A stretch of DNA of 64,000 nucleotides from Flavobacterium sp. HSC-32F16 (GTDB lineage Bacteria; Bacteroidota; Bacteroidia; Flavobacteriales; Flavobacteriaceae). Every line of letters starts with the position of its first letter. The stretch's first letter is position 1. Below are positions 62,301-64,000 of this stretch, piece after piece. A model generated the notes under the pieces. The model searched no databases and was not told where the DNA came from. It saw only the letters and a program-made list of their open reading frames with translations. The position numbers were made by a program, and so were the translations under genes. The stretch covers positions 186,001-250,000 of the forward strand of contig NZ_JALKAC010000008.1 of the NCBI RefSeq assembly GCF_024171645.1, written 5' to 3'.

Positions 62301-62750
62301 TTAAAAAGTTTTAATACAATGAACCACAATTCCCCAAATCACAAAATTATTTTCCGGAGTTACTTTTATAGGCTGATAATCTTCATTTTCGGCAATTAGC
62401 CAGATGATGTCTTTTTCTATTTTAATACGCTTTACAGTAAATTCGCCATCGATTTGGCAGACAGCAATTTTATTATTCTGCGGTTCCAGACTTTTATCAA
62501 TAATCAATAAATCGCCATCATTGATACCGACATTTTTCATAGAATGTCCTTTAACTCTGGCAAAATAAGTAGTGTATTTATGTTTGATAAATTCTTTATT
62601 GAGATCAATCGATAATTCGATAAAGTCATCTGCAGGCGAAGGAAAACCTGCGCTGATACCAACGTCAAAAAAAGGTATTTTTACTTCCGAACTTAGATCC
62701 GGAATGTACAATTCTATTGATTTTGTGGTATTTATATTGCTCAATTTCAT
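62301..62750 (-). CDS. umuD: UmuD-like self-cleaving S24 peptidase
   Basis: A 149-residue protein that, once cleaved, activates UmuC for translesion synthesis. The cleavage site is Ala34-Gly35 in VGISAGFPSPADD, the catalytic Ser is Ser70 in VKGHSMKNVGI and the general-base Lys is Lys107 in EFTVKRIK. The length equals UmuD and there is no N-terminal DNA-binding domain. ATG 62750 is preferred over 62831, which would extend into the divergent promoter region. It is divergent from an XRE-S24 repressor that carries the same catalytic dyad, so both should respond to RecA filaments. Confidence 0.92.
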   Translation of the reverse strand: MKLSNINTTKSIELYIPDLSSEVKIPFFDVGISAGFPSPADDFIELSIDLNKEFIKHKYTTYFARVKGHSMKNVGINDGDLLIIDKSLEPQNNKIAVCQIDGEFTVKRIKIEKDIIWLIAENEDYQPIKVTPENNFVIWGIVVHCIKTF

Positions 62751-62848
62751 AATCACTTCAAAAAAATGTTTTTTTGCATAAAGCAAAATTAGCACAGTTG
62801 ATAACATTTTTTCATATATTTGCTGTTCCAAATTATAACAAATTAATT
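62751..62848. promoter_or_regulatory. Divergent promoter region umuD / XRE-S24 repressor
   Basis: 98 bases. Plus strand: TATATTTG at 62815-62822 as -7 for the repressor, with TTG at 62798-62800, spacing 14. Minus strand: TAATTTTG at 62791-62784 as -7 for umuD. Between them lies ACAGTTGATAACAT, whose GTTGATAAC core is a partial palindrome and a candidate operator for the repressor. Confidence 0.55.
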
Positions 62849-63622
62849 ATGTCCTTATTTTCAGATAACATCAGAGCATTGAGGGTTAAGCATAAAATAT
62901 CGCAGGAGAAATTAGCTGAAAACCTTAGCATTACCAGAGGAAGATACGTTAAATACGAAGATGGAACTTCGGAAGCACCGTATGATATTTTAAAGAAAAT
63001 TGCCTTATATTTTCATATGAGTATTGACTTAATATTATCTGTCGATATACGCAAAATTGATGTGCAAAATTTGATAAAACTGGAAGGCAATCGACTTATT
63101 TTACCCATTCAAGTGGATAGTTTTGGAGAAAACTTTATTGAAATTGTATCTCAAAAAGCAAAAGCAGGTTATCTAAACGGATATGCTGATCCAGAATATA
63201 TTGAAAGTTTACAGCAGATTACACTTCCTTTTTTAGGACCGGGAAAACATCGCGGATTTCCTGTTGAAGGGGATTCAATGCCTCCACACGAAGACGGTTC
63301 TATTATTATAGGCCGTTATGTGGAAAAGCTGGGAGAGGTGATGGACGGAAAAACCTATATTCTTATTACTAAAAATGAAGGAATGGTATATAAGCGTCTC
63401 AATAAAAACAAAAAGAACGCTTTGGTTCTAGAATCAGATAATAGTTTTTATCCGAATTATGAAGTGAAAGCTTCTGATATTTTAGAAATTTGGGAATACG
63501 AATGTAATATTGGCCGTTCGGATAAAAAACAAGAAATAACAGAAACGGGAGCAATGAAGGATTTGCTTTTAGAATTAAAAAGAGAAGTTAGGGAGATTAA
63601 GAATAATACTTCGAATACGTAA
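62849..63622 (+). CDS. XRE-family repressor with self-cleaving S24 (LexA/CI-like) domain
   Basis: A 257-residue regulator. Residues 5-65 form the helix-turn-helix (IRALRVKHKISQEKLAENLS, TRGRYVKYEDG). Residues about 95-215 form the S24 peptidase: cleavage site Ala106-Gly107 in QKAKAGYLNG, Ser143 in VEGDSMPPHED and Lys182 in GMVYKRL. A charged helical tail follows (MKDLLLELKREVREIKN), perhaps for oligomerisation. This is the build of phage CI-type repressors, not of canonical LexA. Position divergent from umuD suggests it represses umuDC and itself until cleaved upon DNA damage (inference). ATG 62849 is preferred over 62774. Confidence 0.88.
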   Translation: MSLFSDNIRALRVKHKISQEKLAENLSITRGRYVKYEDGTSEAPYDILKKIALYFHMSIDLILSVDIRKIDVQNLIKLEGNRLILPIQVDSFGENFIEIVSQKAKAGYLNGYADPEYIESLQQITLPFLGPGKHRGFPVEGDSMPPHEDGSIIIGRYVEKLGEVMDGKTYILITKNEGMVYKRLNKNKKNALVLESDNSFYPNYEVKASDILEIWEYECNIGRSDKKQEITETGAMKDLLLELKREVREIKNNTSNT

Positions 63623-63628
63623 AAATAT

Positions 63629-63696
63629 TTGTCAGTCTGAGCGAAGTCGAAGACCTTTTGTTGGTATAAAGCCTTCGACTTCGCTCAGACTGACAA
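63629..63696. repeat. Inverted repeat with 24-base perfect arms
   Basis: The arm at 63629-63652 (core GTCTGAGCGAAGTCGAAG) is perfectly complementary to 63673-63696 (core CTTCGACTTCGCTCAGAC), with a 20-base loop. It sits 6 bases after the repressor stop and has no T run. Palindromes with this CTTCGACTTCGCTCAG core are widespread between genes in Bacteroidota. Confidence 0.9.
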
Positions 63697-63767
63697 TCGT
63701 AATTAGATAAACAAAATATTAAACATGTTTTCTAAAACTCTAAAGAAATATTTTGACACATTTTTAA

Positions 63768-63907
63768 GTCCCGAAGGGACGATTCATATTGTAGGGCCGG
63801 ATTTTAATCCGGTTAAAAAATAAATTCGTAATACAAAATATTCATATCGTTTAATAAATAGACTGGATTGAAATCCAGCCCTACAATATGGATCGAGCCT
63901 ACGGCTC
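63768..63907. repeat. REP-like composite: two complementary units with flanking hairpins
   Basis: Units at 63781-63813 and 63862-63894 are inverted relative to each other and agree at 29 of 33 positions. Each contains its own hairpin (CCGGATT/AATCCGG and CTGGATT/AATCCAG). The outside is bounded by GTCCC-GAA-GGGAC (63768-63780) and GAGCC-TAC-GGCTC (63895-63907), followed by a T run. It resembles REP/BIME-type elements mobilised by RAYT transposases. Confidence 0.85.
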
Positions 63908-64000
63908 TTTTTTAATATAATTCGTGAAAATTTGTGTAATTCGTGGCAAACCAACTACACAAAGTCATTCAAAAATCCTTCTAATCTGTAAAATCTGTGA

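Larger units (their letters stand above)
63623..64000. other. Repeat-rich intergenic region at the window end
   Basis: 378 bases without a credible gene, made almost entirely of palindromic and direct repeats (see the separate repeat entries). A 33-codon frame from 63725 runs through a repeat and is judged spurious. AATCTGTAAAATCTGTGA at the end and AATTCGTG twice upstream are further short repeats of a type common in flavobacteria. Confidence 0.7.

Noticed and set aside
62774..62848. Longer N-terminus for the XRE-S24 repressor
   Set aside because: It would run through the divergent promoter and its -7 box, and the added residues are hydrophobic and unlike any XRE protein.
63725..63823. A 33-codon frame starting MFSKTLKKYFDTF
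   Set aside because: Most of it is translated from the REP-like repeat, so the protein is an artefact.

Overview
This window looks like a chromosomal segment of a flavobacterium (phylum Bacteroidota), most likely the genus Flavobacterium. The DNA is AT-rich. It carries a SusC/SusD outer-membrane uptake pair, several genes preceded by the Bacteroidota-type -7 element TAnnTTTG instead of sigma70-type boxes, almost no Shine-Dalgarno sequences, and families typical of the group (DUF2851, Porin_10-like porin, exosortase N with its VIT partner). No species can be fixed from the sequence alone, and there is no rRNA operon, prophage, insertion sequence or CRISPR array.

Layout. 1-3.5 kb: 3' part of an unknown protein gene, lipB, an AraC regulator with a flavodoxin-fold oxidoreductase, and rnhB. 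3.8-10.6 kb: a SusC/SusD pair without enzymes beside it, then a putative porin. 10.6-19.7 kb: mixed metabolism and housekeeping (PLP-dependent beta-synthase with CBS domains, a DEDDh exonuclease, DUF2851, PspC, an amino acid permease, a helix-hairpin-helix protein, acyl-CoA dehydrogenase, rpsU, xerC, hpf). 19.7-33.6 kb: the conserved translation/transcription block tRNA-Thr, tRNA-Tyr, tRNA-Thr, tuf, tRNA-Trp, secE, nusG, rplK, rplA, rplJ, rplL, rpoB, rpoC and a DUF3467 gene. 33.9-40.9 kb: a Cys-cluster membrane protein, prfC, a lipoprotein alpha-amylase, a SurA-like chaperone and a MoxR ATPase. 40.9-44.7 kb (minus strand): a two-gene exosortase N system. 45.1-50.2 kb: two different aconitases side by side. 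50.6-56.9 kb: a LysM-NlpC/P60 hydrolase, a histidine kinase/response regulator pair, a small gene that appears frameshifted, a second permease and an unknown secreted protein. 57.3-63.6 kb: a minus-strand DNA repair run (DUF1810, alkB, xth, DnaQ/GIY-YIG nuclease, umuC, umuD) divergent from a self-cleaving XRE-S24 repressor. 63.6-64.0 kb: a cluster of palindromic interspersed repeats.

How the genes work together. The central block supplies tRNAs, elongation factor, Sec translocon subunit, ribosomal stalk and RNA polymerase. rpsU is the one gene here with a strong Shine-Dalgarno, which fits the autoregulation proposed for bS21 in this phylum. The exosortase and its VIT-domain membrane protein form a dedicated enzyme-substrate pair: the VIT protein ends in a VPEP sorting signal, and the two genes are translationally coupled behind one good promoter. 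The repair run at the right end looks like a small damage-inducible regulon in which both UmuD and the divergent repressor carry the Ala-Gly cleavage site and Ser/Lys dyad of LexA-type proteins.

Limits: all functions are read from motifs and remembered family features. No database search or folding program was run. Promoter and hairpin calls are by eye.
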